The translations under genes were made by a program, and so were the position numbers. From Chaetoderma sp. LZ-2023a (taxonomy: Eukaryota > Mollusca > Caudofoveata > Chaetodermatida > Chaetodermatidae), in contig CM067363.1 of assembly GCA_034401795.1 (NCBI GenBank), positions 29,406,289 to 29,470,288 of the forward strand: a DNA stretch of 64,000 bases, read 5' to 3'. This document shows, one piece after another, positions 43,482 through 53,824 of this stretch. The notes under the pieces were generated by a model. That model worked only from the letters and a program-made list of their open reading frames with translations. It was not told the origin of the DNA and made no database searches. Every line of letters begins with the position of its first letter. Positions within the stretch are counted from its first letter, which is position 1.

Positions 43482-44000
43482 CTGAAAAAGCAATGCACAG
43501 TCTACAACTAGCTTTGCTGCGTGTTAGGAATTTGAATAATTTCATCCTTTTTGTTATTGCAAATGATTTTTGAATTTGTATCCGCCAGACGAATTGCGCA
43601 ACTGAACATCGAAAGAATTACAGACTGATCTAAGACGAGTTCAAAAGCATGCAATGCATTAATCATCTCAACTCTGTACATTTAACGCAAATAATTTTTT
43701 CAACTTAACTGTGCATTTTAAATTTACTTTTTGAATTTTTAAGTAAAATTGATTGTAAATAAATGACTGGTGTTAATTTGTCAGAATTATAAAAATCTTA
43801 ATGAAAATTTTGTGTCACAAACTAGTTGATCGGACAATCAAACACTATTAATATAACCGCATATTTTACTTTTATAGCAGTCCTTTTTTTTTTTCAAACT
43901 GCTAAAGGCATTTTTTTTTAATTTCCAAATGGTCATGTGCACGATATTAATGGAACATTGCTTCAGTACTGGGATCCAATTCTAACCATGCCACGCCCAC
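43482..44000 (-). other. Intron sequence before HLH exon A
   Basis: AT-rich with no MITE hallmark, one of the few repeat-poor stretches in this half. It could hold splicing control elements for the A/B choice, but none can be shown. Confidence 0.4.
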
Positions 44001-44004
44001 TAAT

Positions 44005-44372
44005 GAACCCTTCCAAGTTTATCCATCCATCATGACATCATAATCAACTATGTGACGTCATGAATGATTCGAAATAGTCCGTCTTTAACGCTTAATAGTC
44101 AGACACTTTGTCAGAATTGTATTTCTTTACCATTTAATAAACATTCTGTTGAATATTTCAAAACTAATTTGATTGGGTGCTGTTGCTGCCATTAGGTGGC
44201 AACAGCACCCAGTCTAATTAGTTTCAAAACATTTAACAGCTTACCTGTAGTTTTCTGGAAATTGAGTCAAGGAGTTCAGAGATCGATCGATTCCAACACG
44301 GATGAGGTGTGGGTGGAGCTTAGATAGAGATGGCGGGAAATAGCTAAAACAGGAAAAGTCCATTCTAGCCAT
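44005..44372 (+). repeat. Family C MITE
   Basis: GAACCCTTCCAAGTTTATCC start, tandem ATGACATCATAATCAAC, TTTAATAAACATTCTGTTGA, a perfect core with GGTGCTGTTGCTGCC, GATCGATCGATTCC, end AGCTAAAACAGGAAAAGTCC. Confidence 0.86.
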
Positions 44373-44757
44373 GCCCCATCAATTTCTACCTAAGTTCCGC
44401 CCACTGTGTATGCGCATTTGGATTGTCACTTTGAGCCAGTCATTCCAGGTGTAAATTTTCAAAAATTTCAATTAATCTTAATATCAAGGTAACTATACGG
44501 GTAAGCTACTAAATATTTTGAATTTAATTGTACTGGGGGTTGTCAAGCTTGGTCAAGACCCCTTACCGTTACAATGAACACGACTTTTAACCCAGTCTTT
44601 GGGACCCTAAAGCCCAACCCACTATCCAGGCTTGGTGCAACACACATCCACGCACTCACTCACTATTCGCCAATATTCTTCCCAGTCTTACCCACCCATC
44701 CAAAATAGAGTAAGATTGAGCAACATCAGTCCATCAAGATAGATGCAGGCAGGCACG

Positions 44758-44758
44758 C

Positions 44759-44825
<67 letters not shown>

Positions 44826-44828
44826 GAC

Positions 44829-44907
<79 letters not shown>

Positions 44908-44954
44908 GACAGACAGGCAGGCAGGCAGGCAGGCAGACAGACAGACAGACAGAT
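44758..44954. repeat. (AGAC)n microsatellite, about 195 bp
   Basis: Nearly pure GACA repeats with a few AGAGAC and AGGC variants. It ends 18 bp downstream of the donor of exon 44973-45107, inside the intron. It encodes long artefactual Cys/Leu/Ser and Gln/Thr/Asp frames on the two strands. Confidence 0.95.
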
Positions 44955-44972
44955 CTAGGTTAGCTCCCCTAC

Positions 44973-45107
44973 CTTTCTCGAGCATTATTTGCTTGTCGTC
45001 GTACTTTCTCGCGTTCATGTTTCGTCTCTGGTGATTCGTTCGGATCATCCACTTCATCCTCATCATCATCATCATCATCATTCGGTGGCCTGCTGGAAGA
45101 AGTAGAC
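44973..45107 (-). CDS. da/TCF4: E-protein exon: acidic linker and DNA-binding basic region
   Basis: Enters in phase 2 (G completes Arg) and leaves in phase 2 (AG). It encodes STSSSRPPN, six Asp, [29 protein letters not shown]. The acidic run followed by E-R-E-K-x-R-R-x-ANNARER is the E-protein pattern (vertebrate ER...RRMANNARER). The Glu of NNARER contacts the CA of the E-box and the Arg residues contact the backbone. The DNA-contacting half is thus constant, while the HLH half is encoded by the two alternative exons. The acceptor (ATTACGTAG) has a weak pyrimidine tract. The donor GTAGGG is followed within 20 bp by the AGAC microsatellite. Confidence 0.93.
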
Positions 45108-45147
45108 CTACGTAATAAGAAACATTTTGCCGCCGTAGTGATCAAGT

Positions 45148-45338
45148 ATTAAACCCTCAAATATGTTTAACAAAATTTGAATTGTCTTATAGAAAACGTC
45201 CATTTGCAGACTAAGAATATTTTTGAAAATTTATCACTGGAATACCGGATAAATATCAGTTATCGAGCCAGTCATTCCAGTTGTAAATTTTCTAAAATAG
45301 CCTCCTGATCCACGAATGAACATTTCTGAAGACCAATC
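45148..45338. repeat. Family A MITE
   Basis: ATTAAACCCTCAAATATG start, core with CAGTTATCGAGCCAGTCATT; it begins 41 bp upstream of the exon's 3' splice site. Confidence 0.75.
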
Positions 45339-45659
45339 ATTTTGATTATGACATCAGCTACCATGTGACATATTTGATACTTGAGCGACAGATTGAATTC
45401 ATCTATACTGACAACATATATATATATATATATATATTTACGGTAACTGGGGCCGTATTCACGAAGGGTACTTACGTCCAAAAATGTGCGGAAACTATAC
45501 ATAAGTCCAAACATGTACGTAAATCCATATTCACGAAAGGTGCATAACTTACGCGGGTGCCTAAATATTGTCGTAACTTACGCCACCTAACACCCACACC
45601 TAAGTTAGGCGAAAGTGCGTAAGTCCCGTTTACAGTAGCGAGCACTTGCGAGATTCTGC

Positions 45660-45810
45660 GCAGAAAGGTGTGTATATAATAAACGACTAAACCAACACAT
45701 GTACAGGCGGTTCCACCTTACGACATCGCCTGCTTGTCCTTGTGGAGAAGCAGCAGCACATATCAGCTGCTGAGAGAAGAGATCTGGCCTTTGTCAACCT
45801 CTTTTCTTAA
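45660..45810 (+). mobile_element. LINE C-terminal fragment
   Basis: One frame reads RLNQHMYRRFHLTTSPACPC GEAAAHISAAERRD. The Cys-Pro-Cys-Gly-Glu string after basic residues resembles the C-terminal tail of RT-encoding LINE ORFs. Short and uncertain. Confidence 0.4.
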
Positions 45811-46079
45811 TTAGCTGTATAGGCCTGTGGAAGAACCGCAGAAAACCAGATTTCATCTTGAGAACGGCTCTCCAAGTGTGATACCAGCGATCGAAAAGAA
45901 GAAGATAAACGACTGCCGATATTCAAGCTACATCACCTGTTTTCGTACTTTGCTATTGCCCATCAGCTGTTGCGGAGGCTTGCCCAAGCGAACTCAAGCT
46001 TCAGAAATGGACTCAAAGTTAATCGATCATAGAAGAATAATGTTTGCTATGGTGTTTGACCATGTGAGCATTCAATAAT

Positions 46080-46540
46080 ATCTTTTCATTTCGCAGAAAG
46101 CATATTGATCGCTTCTCATTTATGATTTAGACTAATCAGGGTCTGGGAACGTAGGAAGGTACTTGGACCCGGGTGTGTGTGTGTGCTGAAATATGGGTGG
46201 GGAGAAAAAAACTAGGTGGTCGCTATAGGGATACACTACGGGAGAGGCAAAACCTGGGTGGGCTATTCCCCTTGCCCACAACCCAACATCACAACCCTTA
46301 GGCGATGGAAGTCATGAAAATCACAAAAACATTACTGTGAAAAATTATGCTATTGAGCTATAACGATTTAATTTCAATGACTAAGATAAAATGCATCAGA
46401 TGCTATCTGAGCGCATCTAGACTTCACTGGTTTCTCTTTTACAGATATCATCTATTCTAGGTCACTCTGTGAAATTCCATGACTTTTACATGCCATTCCA
46501 TGACCTATAAAAGCATATAATATATGCATTTATGAGCCTA
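46080..46540. other. Spacer, nothing recognised
   Basis: No repeat family or gene identified. Confidence 0.45.
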
Positions 46541-46542
46541 TG

Positions 46543-46774
46543 CATAACCCTTTAATGCTTAAATTACTTCAAGAAAATTTCATGTTTATGAAAAGAAAAT
46601 ATGTCTGTTTGCAGATGAGATTACTTTTTTTAAATTTATGAATGGAATGACTGGGTTGAGCCAGTCACTCCAGTGGCAAGTATTCAAAAGTAGTTTTCCC
46701 TTGCCCGGCATATGGATTATAATTTCACAAGACACTGTAGATAGTAGATAGCATATTGGGTATTAAATGGTTAA
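46543..46774. repeat. Family A MITE
   Basis: ATAACCCTTTAATGCTTAA start, GGTATTAAATGGTTAA end; stem shortened to GACTGGGTTGAGCCAGTC. Confidence 0.82.
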
Positions 46775-46779
46775 TAATT

Positions 46780-47520
46780 TAATACCATAGAATATGGCTT
46801 ATGAGACGGACATTTTAATTAACAGCGAGGTTCCCAAACAGGCTGTCTTACTTCTAGTAAGCTTTAGATGTAGCGGGTTCAAATATATGATGTAGGCATA
46901 CACAATTGTTCCACAAGTTCTAATTCAGTCCCTAGCTCAATCTGTCAATGACCCGGAATGAAGTCAGGCGAAGGCAATTCAAACTGACAGCCAAATAATG
47001 AGTGAAATCGAAATATAGACAATTGAAAACAAATTTGCCTAATTCTTTGATTCATAATTAGGTGCTCCTGACCCTCCTCCTGTGTATCCTGTGGAATATC
47101 TTTTATTTAGGTGTTGATAATTTTCGATTTCTTGCTTAAATTTTTCAACAATAAAGGCATGTCAAACAGTTTTCTAATTTCTAATATTGTTCCAAGAGAT
47201 TCATGATGAATTAATGACAGCTGAAAAACATAAGATCCATATAAGTAATGATTATCCTTACTGACATGACTGGTATTATCCGGCTAAATTTGTCATTGCC
47301 TCATCAGTTTCTAAATTTTAAAGTAATTAGTATGCATGTAGGTAAATTGTTGAATGTTCTGAAGCCAGGCTGGGAGCTTTTGGTCACATAGAAAACTTCT
47401 TTAGAAAGCAACAGTTTCCAGGTGCACTTAGCCTCAAAATATTCAACATAATCTTTTATTAATTTTAATATTTTGATACAAATTATATCACTCTGGTTTC
47501 CAGCTGAATTAAATTATTCA
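46780..47520. other. Spacer, nothing recognised
   Basis: AT-rich; a weak half hairpin at about 47345-47450 (GTTGAATGTTCTGAAGCC with GCCTCAAAATATTCAACA). Confidence 0.45.
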
Positions 47521-47525
47521 ACAGC

Positions 47526-47783
47526 TTAACTCTTTAACACACATATCAGCCCAAAATGGTGTCTGCAGTGGTCTTGAGAAATGCCCATTTGCAGACCAAG
47601 TGAATGCAATTTTTGAAAATTTACAAGTGAAATGACTGGCTCAATAACCGAGTCAGTCATTCCAGTGGTAAATCTTCAAAAATATTCACTTGGTCTGTAA
47701 ATTGACATTTTCTTTGAGAAAATTGACATTTTCTTGAAATTTTTTTTCTTTTCTTGAAGAAATTTAAGTCTTAAAGGGTTAAT
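47526..47783. repeat. Family A palindromic MITE
   Basis: TTAACTCTTTAACACACATATC start, GTCTTAAAGGGTTAA end. Confidence 0.86.
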
Positions 47784-47859
47784 CATTTATGGTCAAGAAT
47801 GGTTTAGTAAATCAGAAAGTTTGATTATTGAATGCCAATTTGCACTATGCACACCGAGA

Positions 47860-48036
47860 TTAACCTTTACCCCTCTGATATCAAAATTTAGTTTTCAAAT
47901 TAAATTTTAAATGGTGGTTAATTTTTCAACAAATTTGATAGAATATGTTGCTGTGGTTGAAAAATGTAGCCTACAGCAGTTTCTTTGCTAATGACATGGC
48001 AAATGATAGAATATTGACATCAGAGTGGTAACGGTT
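47860..48036. repeat. Family B MITE with shortened hairpin
   Basis: TTAACCTTTACCCCTCTGATA start, CAGAGTGGTAACGGTTA end; one hairpin arm deleted. Confidence 0.78.
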
Positions 48037-48039
48037 ATT

Positions 48040-48190
48040 TTAAAGAGAATAGTATTTTAGAAAATAGTCCACTGTTATCGAGCCAGCCATTCCAGTGGTA
48101 AATTTTCTAAAATATCTTCTTGACATGCATAGGAATTTTTCAGGACCACTACATAGGCAGTTTCCGATTGACTTGACCATTCAAAACAAC
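48040..48190. repeat. Family A MITE fragment
   Basis: AGAATAGTATTTTAGAAAAT arm, GAGCCAGCCATTCCAGTGG half core, CTTGACCATTCAAAAC end. Confidence 0.65.
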
Positions 48191-48208
48191 TGTCTTTTAT
48201 TTTGCAGG

Positions 48209-48680
48209 TGCGCCAAAGCCTACTGAAGCCTACTGAAGCAGTCAGTGTTACAATGAGCATGATGAGATGCAAGATGGACTGAGCAATTGTTCATGGTTTA
48301 GAAAGATCAGTACTTTTAAAAGACTGTGTCGATTAAAATGAATACATGTACCTTCTCAGATTACCAAATTTCCAAGAAGCATTCTCAATGTAGAAATCTG
48401 CAGACTATGTCAAATCAGTGTTCTCAGGAAATCATGATATGACAAACTGAACAGATAGATACTCTATGTGTAGACAGATAGAGCTACATACATATTGATA
48501 TGGATGATAATGTGCAAGACACTCTTATCAGATCACACCATTAACACAGCCATGACAGCCTAATCAATTTTCATTCAACACGGAGGATAAATACCTGTTT
48601 GTACTGCATTCTATGTGTTTTAATCATAAATGCTACTGTAAATGTGAATTTTATTAAATGAAAGTAATAAAGTAAGTATC
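48209..48680 (+). other. Candidate + strand terminal exon inside the E-protein intron
   Basis: GTCTTTTATTTTGCAG is a good acceptor. After it a frame VRQSLLKPTEAVSVTMSMMR CKMD ends in TGA at 48281-48283, and an AATAAA signal follows at about 48667. No protein family was recognised and no upstream partner exon was found, so it may be a chance site or part of a non-coding transcript. Confidence 0.25.
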
Positions 48681-48760
48681 TATAGTCATGATAGTTGATT
48701 ATTTTTCAGTTTTAGTATTTAGTGTTAGATTTAGGTTATGATTTCAAGGATTTAAGCAAA

Positions 48761-48985
48761 TTAACCCTTTAATGGCTAAATTAATTAAAAAATATAAAAT
48801 AATTTGCTTATTTAATGACCATTTGCAGGCCAAGATGTATTTTTTGAAAATTTACCACTGGAATGGCTGGCTTGCTTATCGAACTAGTCATTCCAGTGGT
48901 GAATCTTCAAAAACAGTCTTGGTTTGCAAATTTATGAACATTCAAGCATACTGCAGAGGCTGGTTTGGCTGACTTCTCCATGGAA
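48761..48985. repeat. Family A MITE
   Basis: TTAACCCTTTAATGGCTAA start; right end CTGACTTCTCCATGG lost its TTAA. Confidence 0.82.
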
Positions 48986-49165
48986 AGTCTGCATTTGCAG
49001 GATGAGGTCAACGCTATTTATCTTTTAAAGATTACTACTGGACTGGGTGATTGCATCAACACATGAGACAGCCATTCCACGAGTAAATTTCAAAAATAGC
49101 CTTAGTGGCCATGTTAGCAAATGGACATTCTCTAAGCAAAAATTAAATTTAAAGTGTTACATGTT
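48986..49165. repeat. Family A MITE, degraded
   Basis: AAGTCTGCATTTGCAGGATG arm, GATTACTACTGGACTGGGTG core, TTAGCAAATGGACATTCTCT arm. Confidence 0.62.
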
Positions 49166-49216
49166 TGGATATTGTTGAATGTTCCGAAAATGATTTGAAT
49201 AGCAGCTAGTGATTTG

Positions 49217-49437
49217 TTAACTCTTTAATGTTCAACCCGGACAAAACCAGCCTGTGTTAGGGCTGTGTAGTTGTCTTGGGAAATACTCATATTTTTTAAT
49301 TTTACCACTGAAATTACAGGCCCACTGCCAGTAATTGAGCCAGCAGGTAAATTTTTTTTAAATCGCTTGACCTGCCAATGGACAATTACTAAGCAGATTT
49401 AAATTTTCTTGACAAATCTTAACCATTAAAATGTTAA
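49217..49437. repeat. Family A MITE
   Basis: TTAACTCTTTAATGTTCAACC start, AACCATTAAAATGTTAA end. Confidence 0.8.
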
Positions 49438-49439
49438 AA

Positions 49440-50560
49440 ATAATGATTATTGTTTATTTTATTAGATCTCACCTTCAATGAAGTTAACCAATTTTCAATT
49501 TTTCCATCGGATTCTTCCTTAAAAATAGTGACATTTTTTACAATTTGTTGATGGTCTAAAAGGTTGTTTTATCAGATAAGAAATAAGAATTACGCTTTGC
49601 TTGTGTTCCCAGAGACCTGCTCTGTGGATTAGTGTCTAATTTGTTATGTTAATATATCTACTTTGTGGCAAGCCTGATTATATGCTAATATATCTGTCCA
49701 CGAGAGTTATCTCCCTTTTTAGCATTACATACATTTTAAGTTAAGATTAGTAAAAATGGTCTGTTGTATAGATACTTTAAAATTAAGATTTCAGTGATAA
49801 AAAAAAATCAGTGATAAAAAAAATCTGGGAAAAATATTTCCAGAAGACCTTTTTAGTTGTACAATATGACAAAAAACTGGAGGGCGAAGGTCTGTAATCT
49901 GTTCTTTTTCACTAAATTTACTTTGTTTCAAGCGTCATAAGTTCTGCTCGTGAACAGTGAAACTTGTTTTGGATTGATTATTTGGAATCGTACGTAGGCT
50001 TGAAATTTTCGCCACAGACATACCAGGGTGTGTGTGTGTGTTTTGGGGGGGGGGGGGGGGGGGTAGCGGGACTTGCAGATACATATGCATTGTAGGCCGA
50101 ATTCGTGGCTGATGCATATCTAAGTGGGGGTGGGTGGGGGGGGTAGATTTCACCTCTTGTTCATGGACTTGCTAACCCACATATCTATCGGAAATGCCGG
50201 TATGCCATATTTTAGTAAAATGCAGGCCGATCAGTATTTCCGTGAAATAGTCTTCTCCATCCAAGTAGTTTGTAAACTCGCAACATCTATAATAACGTAG
50301 TACCTCCCAATTAATTTCGCGCTTTCTTATTCAAATATTGCTTGCTAAATAGTCTATGAAAGTTATATAAAAATATTCAATCGTTAATTTAGAAGATAAT
50401 GTTAATATTTATACAGTTCTCGATATATGTTGTCAACGGGGATTGGGAAAACATGAAGTTAAGTAATGTTGTAATACTTTTATGCTTCTCGGCAGTCTCC
50501 GGAAAGATTTGGCAGCTGTGACCTCGTTCGCGTCATAAGCGGCGCTCGTGAACAGCTGAT
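49440..50560. other. Spacer with GT and poly-G tracts
   Basis: GTGTGTGTGTG plus a poly-G run at 50030-50062 and GTGGGGGTGGGTGGGGGG at about 50124. CGTCATAAG...GCTCGTGAACAG occurs twice (49935 and 50533). No gene recognised. Confidence 0.5.
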
Positions 50561-50867
50561 TCGAGCCTCAAACCCCTAGAGAGCTCCGCGCCTAACTTAT
50601 GCTTTTTGACGTAAGTTAGGCACCCCTTCGTGAATACGGAACAAGAGGCCCAATGGGCCTGTATCGCTCACCTGGAACATTGGCATATCAAACTAATCTT
50701 ACTTAAGTTTTACATCTATCGGTGTCACTTCCAATGACTTTCAGTAAAATGATTTAGTTTTCGAGATATTGACAACAATCTCTGGACTGGTTTTTTTTTT
50801 GCATTAGTGATTTTGAACAATGTTTAAGTGAAAGTAGATGATATCAGTGCTAACAACAGCTGGTTTC

Positions 50868-51078
50868 TTAACTGTCTCACTGCTGCAAGCCAGTGCAGCC
50901 AATAATTTCAATTTTCAAAAGCTCTTGACTTGTTGAATATTTTGAAAACAATTCGACTGAAAGTTGTTGGTGGCTTAGCCACCAACAACTTTCAGTCCAA
51001 TTGTTTTCAAAATATTTATCACATTCAGAGATATAACCTTTGGAATATGTCGTCTGCAAAAACTCAGTCAGACGCTTA
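50868..51078. repeat. Family D MITE (nested)
   Basis: TTAACTGTCTCACTGCTGC start, near-perfect arms around GTTGTTGGTGGCTTAGCCACC, right end GTCAGACGCTTAC. Confidence 0.86.
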
Positions 51079-51237
51079 CTAGAGGTGCAAATACAATTTG
51101 AAGAAAATGGTGTCTAAAGGCAGGTAGGTGGTCTTTATAGCAGGTTATTCCCCACCACCACACAATCCATTTAACACATGCACATCTGGCTGAATCACTG
51201 AGTTAGCAGCAGGGGTAGGGTGAGCTGGAGTTGATTT

Positions 51238-51345
51238 AGAAAATAATTTGACTGAAAGTCATTGCTGCCTTAAGCAGCAACAACTTTCATTGCTGCCAAA
51301 GGCAGCAACAAATTTCAATCAAATACATTTCAAATATTTTTAAGA
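51238..51345. repeat. Palindromic repeat, D-like core with doubled loop
   Basis: TTGACTGAAAGTCATTGCTG and its complement; the AAGGCAGCAACAA loop arm is duplicated. Confidence 0.6.
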
Positions 51346-52450
51346 GCATAGATGTCAGAGCACATAATACATATCTTAAATATTTCTGCAGTATTGGAAA
51401 GGTTAATCTGTTAATTGGAATTTAATATCTAGTTTGCCAATAAAATCTGACGTGGTGATAAGAGGGTGGGAACAAACCATTTGCCCTATGAAAGTGAGAC
51501 TGCAAATATTTAAGGAGTGATAACTCTGGCATTTGGCGTCCTATCAGTTTCATAACACAGATATTAGATGCCGTCATTAACATTGTGACCAAGTTTGGTG
51601 TCAATCCGTCAAGAAATAACAAAATGAGCCGTCATTGTTGGTGACGGACAAACAGATGGATGGACGGACATACAGAAGATGGATAGGGTTATCGCTATAC
51701 GATAGCTGACTGACAGGTAAGCGGAGTTAAGGAAACCAATTTCGGCTTCACAATCCATCAAATAAAAAAATTGAATATGGCTGCCAAACACGCTAAAATT
51801 TGATTGGTCCACGGCGGCCATGTTTTTTACCTATCAACTTCCCATGAACAAACTTTAATGGCCCTTAGTCCATAATCATATCCCCAAAATTTCAGCCCGA
51901 TCCTTTCAGCGGGTCTGCAAAATAAGTCGTTTTTACGAAAACTAAGTCATCCAAGATGGCTGCCAAACCATTTGGCCAATCAAGTTCCTTCGAACAAACT
52001 TGTTTCAGCTCTTGCCCTATATGATATTTCGTGAGTTTTGAATCAATCCACCAAGCAGTTTCGGAGAAGATTTTTAAAGCCATTTCCTAAAATCGGCCAA
52101 AATCCAAGATGGCCACCGGCCAAATCGGCTGATCGGCTTTGTTTGAACAAACTTGGATCCCTATGCCCTAAGGATACTTCCTGCCAAATATAATTGAAAT
52201 CGGCCCAGTGGTTATTGAGAAGTCGTTTAAAGGAAAAAGTTGACGGACGGACGGACGCCAGACGGTCGCCATGGCATAAGCTCACTTGGCCATTCTGGCC
52301 AGGTGAGCTAATAAGTAGGGGGCATAAATAGGTGCATAACTTAGGCATGTACGTAACTTACACACTCTTTGTGAATACGGCCCCTGATGTTTATTGCCCG
52401 TTTAATATGATTCACATTTACATCATTGGAAAAACCTTCCAAAATACAAC

Positions 52451-52650
52451 ACTAACGCCGTAACACACAAATTTGTGCAAGAAAGTTTCTCATAGAAAAT
52501 GTCCATTTGCAGACCAAGAAGACAATTTTTGAAATTTTTACATTGGAATGACTGGCTCGGTTAAAATTAAGTCTTCTCTTGGTCTGCAAATGGACATTTC
52601 TCAAGACCACTGCAGACGCCGTTTTTGGCTGATATACATTAACGGATTAA
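52451..52650. repeat. Family A MITE, core half deleted
   Basis: CTAACGCCGTAACACAC start, TACATTAACGGATTAA end. Confidence 0.76.
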
Positions 52651-52850
52651 GTCTTGTTTGCCTCTTAGATGAAATTCTCTTTGATCTCAGGAACATACTT
52701 TTCAATATTTCAAATGTCTTCATTCCATGGCTTTGAACCAAATTTGAGTTAAAGCCGTTACTGCCGATGCTCCCACTCAAGTTAGTCTTAAAATATTCAA
52801 CAGTTTTCCTGTAGATTTATCTTGAAATTCAGACAACGGAATTTCAGAGT

Positions 52851-53091
52851 TTAACCCTTTAACACTCATATCAGCCGAAAACGGCTTCTGCAGTGCTCTT
52901 CAGAAATGTCTGTTTGCAGACCAAGAGAATATTTTTGAAAATTTACCACTCGAATGACTGGCTTGATAACAACAGTCAGTCAGTCATCTCAGTGGTAAAT
53001 TTTCAAAACAGTCTTCTCTTGGTCTGCAAAGGGACCTTTTCCTTGACAAAATTGAAATTTTCTTGAACAAATTTGAGTGTTAAATGGTTAA
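52851..53091. repeat. Family A palindromic MITE
   Basis: TTAACCCTTTAACACTCATATC start, GAGTGTTAAATGGTTAA end; good consensus-like copy. Confidence 0.88.
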
Positions 53092-53309
53092 AGGATGGAC
53101 CACCAGCAAAGCTATCTTCGTGACAAAATGTTATCTCCCCTGCTGCCACGCCACGTATTATGAACAAAAAGGGGAATCAGAAATTACACACTCTCATTGC
53201 CCTGTTTCTTGTCTGAGGGGGGTGGGGTGGGGGGATTCTTTTTTGCATCATCTGGATATATACAAGTGCACCCGTTCTTGTGCTAAAATTTCACCAAACT
53301 CAGGCCATT

Positions 53310-53408
53310 AGTTTCCGAAACAAACAGACAGACAGACAATCAGGCACAGTCAGACAGACAAATAGACAGACAAGCAGGCACAGGCAGACAAACTGACACA
53401 CAGACAGA
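53310..53408. repeat. Degenerate (AGAC)n microsatellite
   Basis: GACA-rich tract ending 15 bp downstream of the donor of exon 53423-53594. Two E-protein donors are thus each followed at 15-18 bp by GACA repeats on the + strand (TGTC in the transcript). Confidence 0.85.
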
Positions 53409-53422
53409 TGAGAAATAAGTAC

Positions 53423-53594
53423 CTTCTCTTTGAAGCGGTTCCACTTTTTCCTCGGCCACCACTGCTCTGCGTAATCGACTTTGGCGATGACGAATCTTCC
53501 GATTTAAATGCTACGCTGTCATCGTTACTATTTCCTTCTAAACTCTCAAGTTTAACCGAGTTATTACGCTTAGAGATGACATCATTTGCTAAAG
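53423..53594 (-). CDS. da/TCF4: E-protein exon: Ser/Asp-rich linker
   Basis: Acceptor ATAATTTCTTTCAG, donor GTACTT. It enters in phase 1 (CT completes Ser with the T of the poly-Gln exon), holds 56 codons, and leaves in phase 2. It encodes LANDVISKRNNSVKLESLEG, NSNDDSVAFKSEDSSSPKSI, TQSSGGRGKSGTASKR. A Ser-rich acidic segment with a VKLES/SED pattern and a basic GGRGKSGTASKRR patch before the bHLH matches the linker (IKSDDE...SSRGR) found in vertebrate E-proteins. It is probably disordered, with candidate phosphorylation and SUMO (VKLE) sites. Confidence 0.88.
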
Positions 53595-53624
53595 CTGAAA
53601 GAAATTATAATTTTGTCTTTTATT

Positions 53625-53820
53625 CATTACCACTCCGATTTTTAATTTTCAAATTAAATTAAAAGATGAGCTGGTGTAGATTTTTCAACAAATTTGGTGT
53701 AAGATGGTGCTGTCGTAGACAGCAACATCTTCCACCAAAATTGTTGAAAAATCTACACCAGTATCTCTGCTATTTACACACTAAAAGATAAAATATTGAC
53801 ATCCGAGTGGTAAGGCTTAA
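53625..53820. repeat. Family B MITE, 30 bp upstream of an E-protein exon
   Basis: ATTACCACTCCGATTTTTAA start, the AAGATGGTGCTGTCGTAGAC hairpin, GAGTGGTAAGGCTTAA end. In gene orientation it ends about 30 bp before the acceptor, so its edge overlaps the usual branch-point zone. Confidence 0.84.
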
Positions 53821-53824
53821 GGGG

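Larger units (their letters stand above)
50641..52315 (+). repeat. Large dispersed repeat, ACAAGAGGCCC ... AGGTGAGCTAAT
   Basis: Begins ACAAGAGGCCCAATGGGCCT then GCTCACCTGG, and ends CCAGGTGAGCTAATAAG, so the termini carry an inverted GCTCACCTGG. The 3' part holds tandem GACGGACGGACGGACG and GCCATGGCATAAGCTCACTT, as in 10660-10727. Repeats with these ends are, to my recollection, common in molluscan genomes. A family D MITE (50868-51078) is nested in it. It has repeated CCAAGATGGCTGCCAAAC / CCAAGATGGCCACC stretches but no long ORF. Confidence 0.65.
45450..52383. mobile_element. Possible long PIF/Harbinger-like element or nested pair
   Basis: The left end GGGCCGTATTCACGAAG at 45450 is inverted at 52383 (CTTTGTGAATACGGCCC), with CTG on both sides (45447-45449, 52384-52386). 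A second right-type end CTTCGTGAATACGG lies at 50626-50639, just before another repeat. Subterminal CTAACTTACG / GTAAGTTAGG motifs occur at both ends. No transposase was recognised inside. It may be one large element or two copies with nested insertions. Confidence 0.45.

Noticed and set aside
44734..45081. 115-codon Cys/Leu/Ser-rich minus-strand frame and its Gln/Thr/Asp + strand partner
   Set aside because: Both are translations of the AGAC microsatellite; only 44973-45107 in another frame is a real exon.
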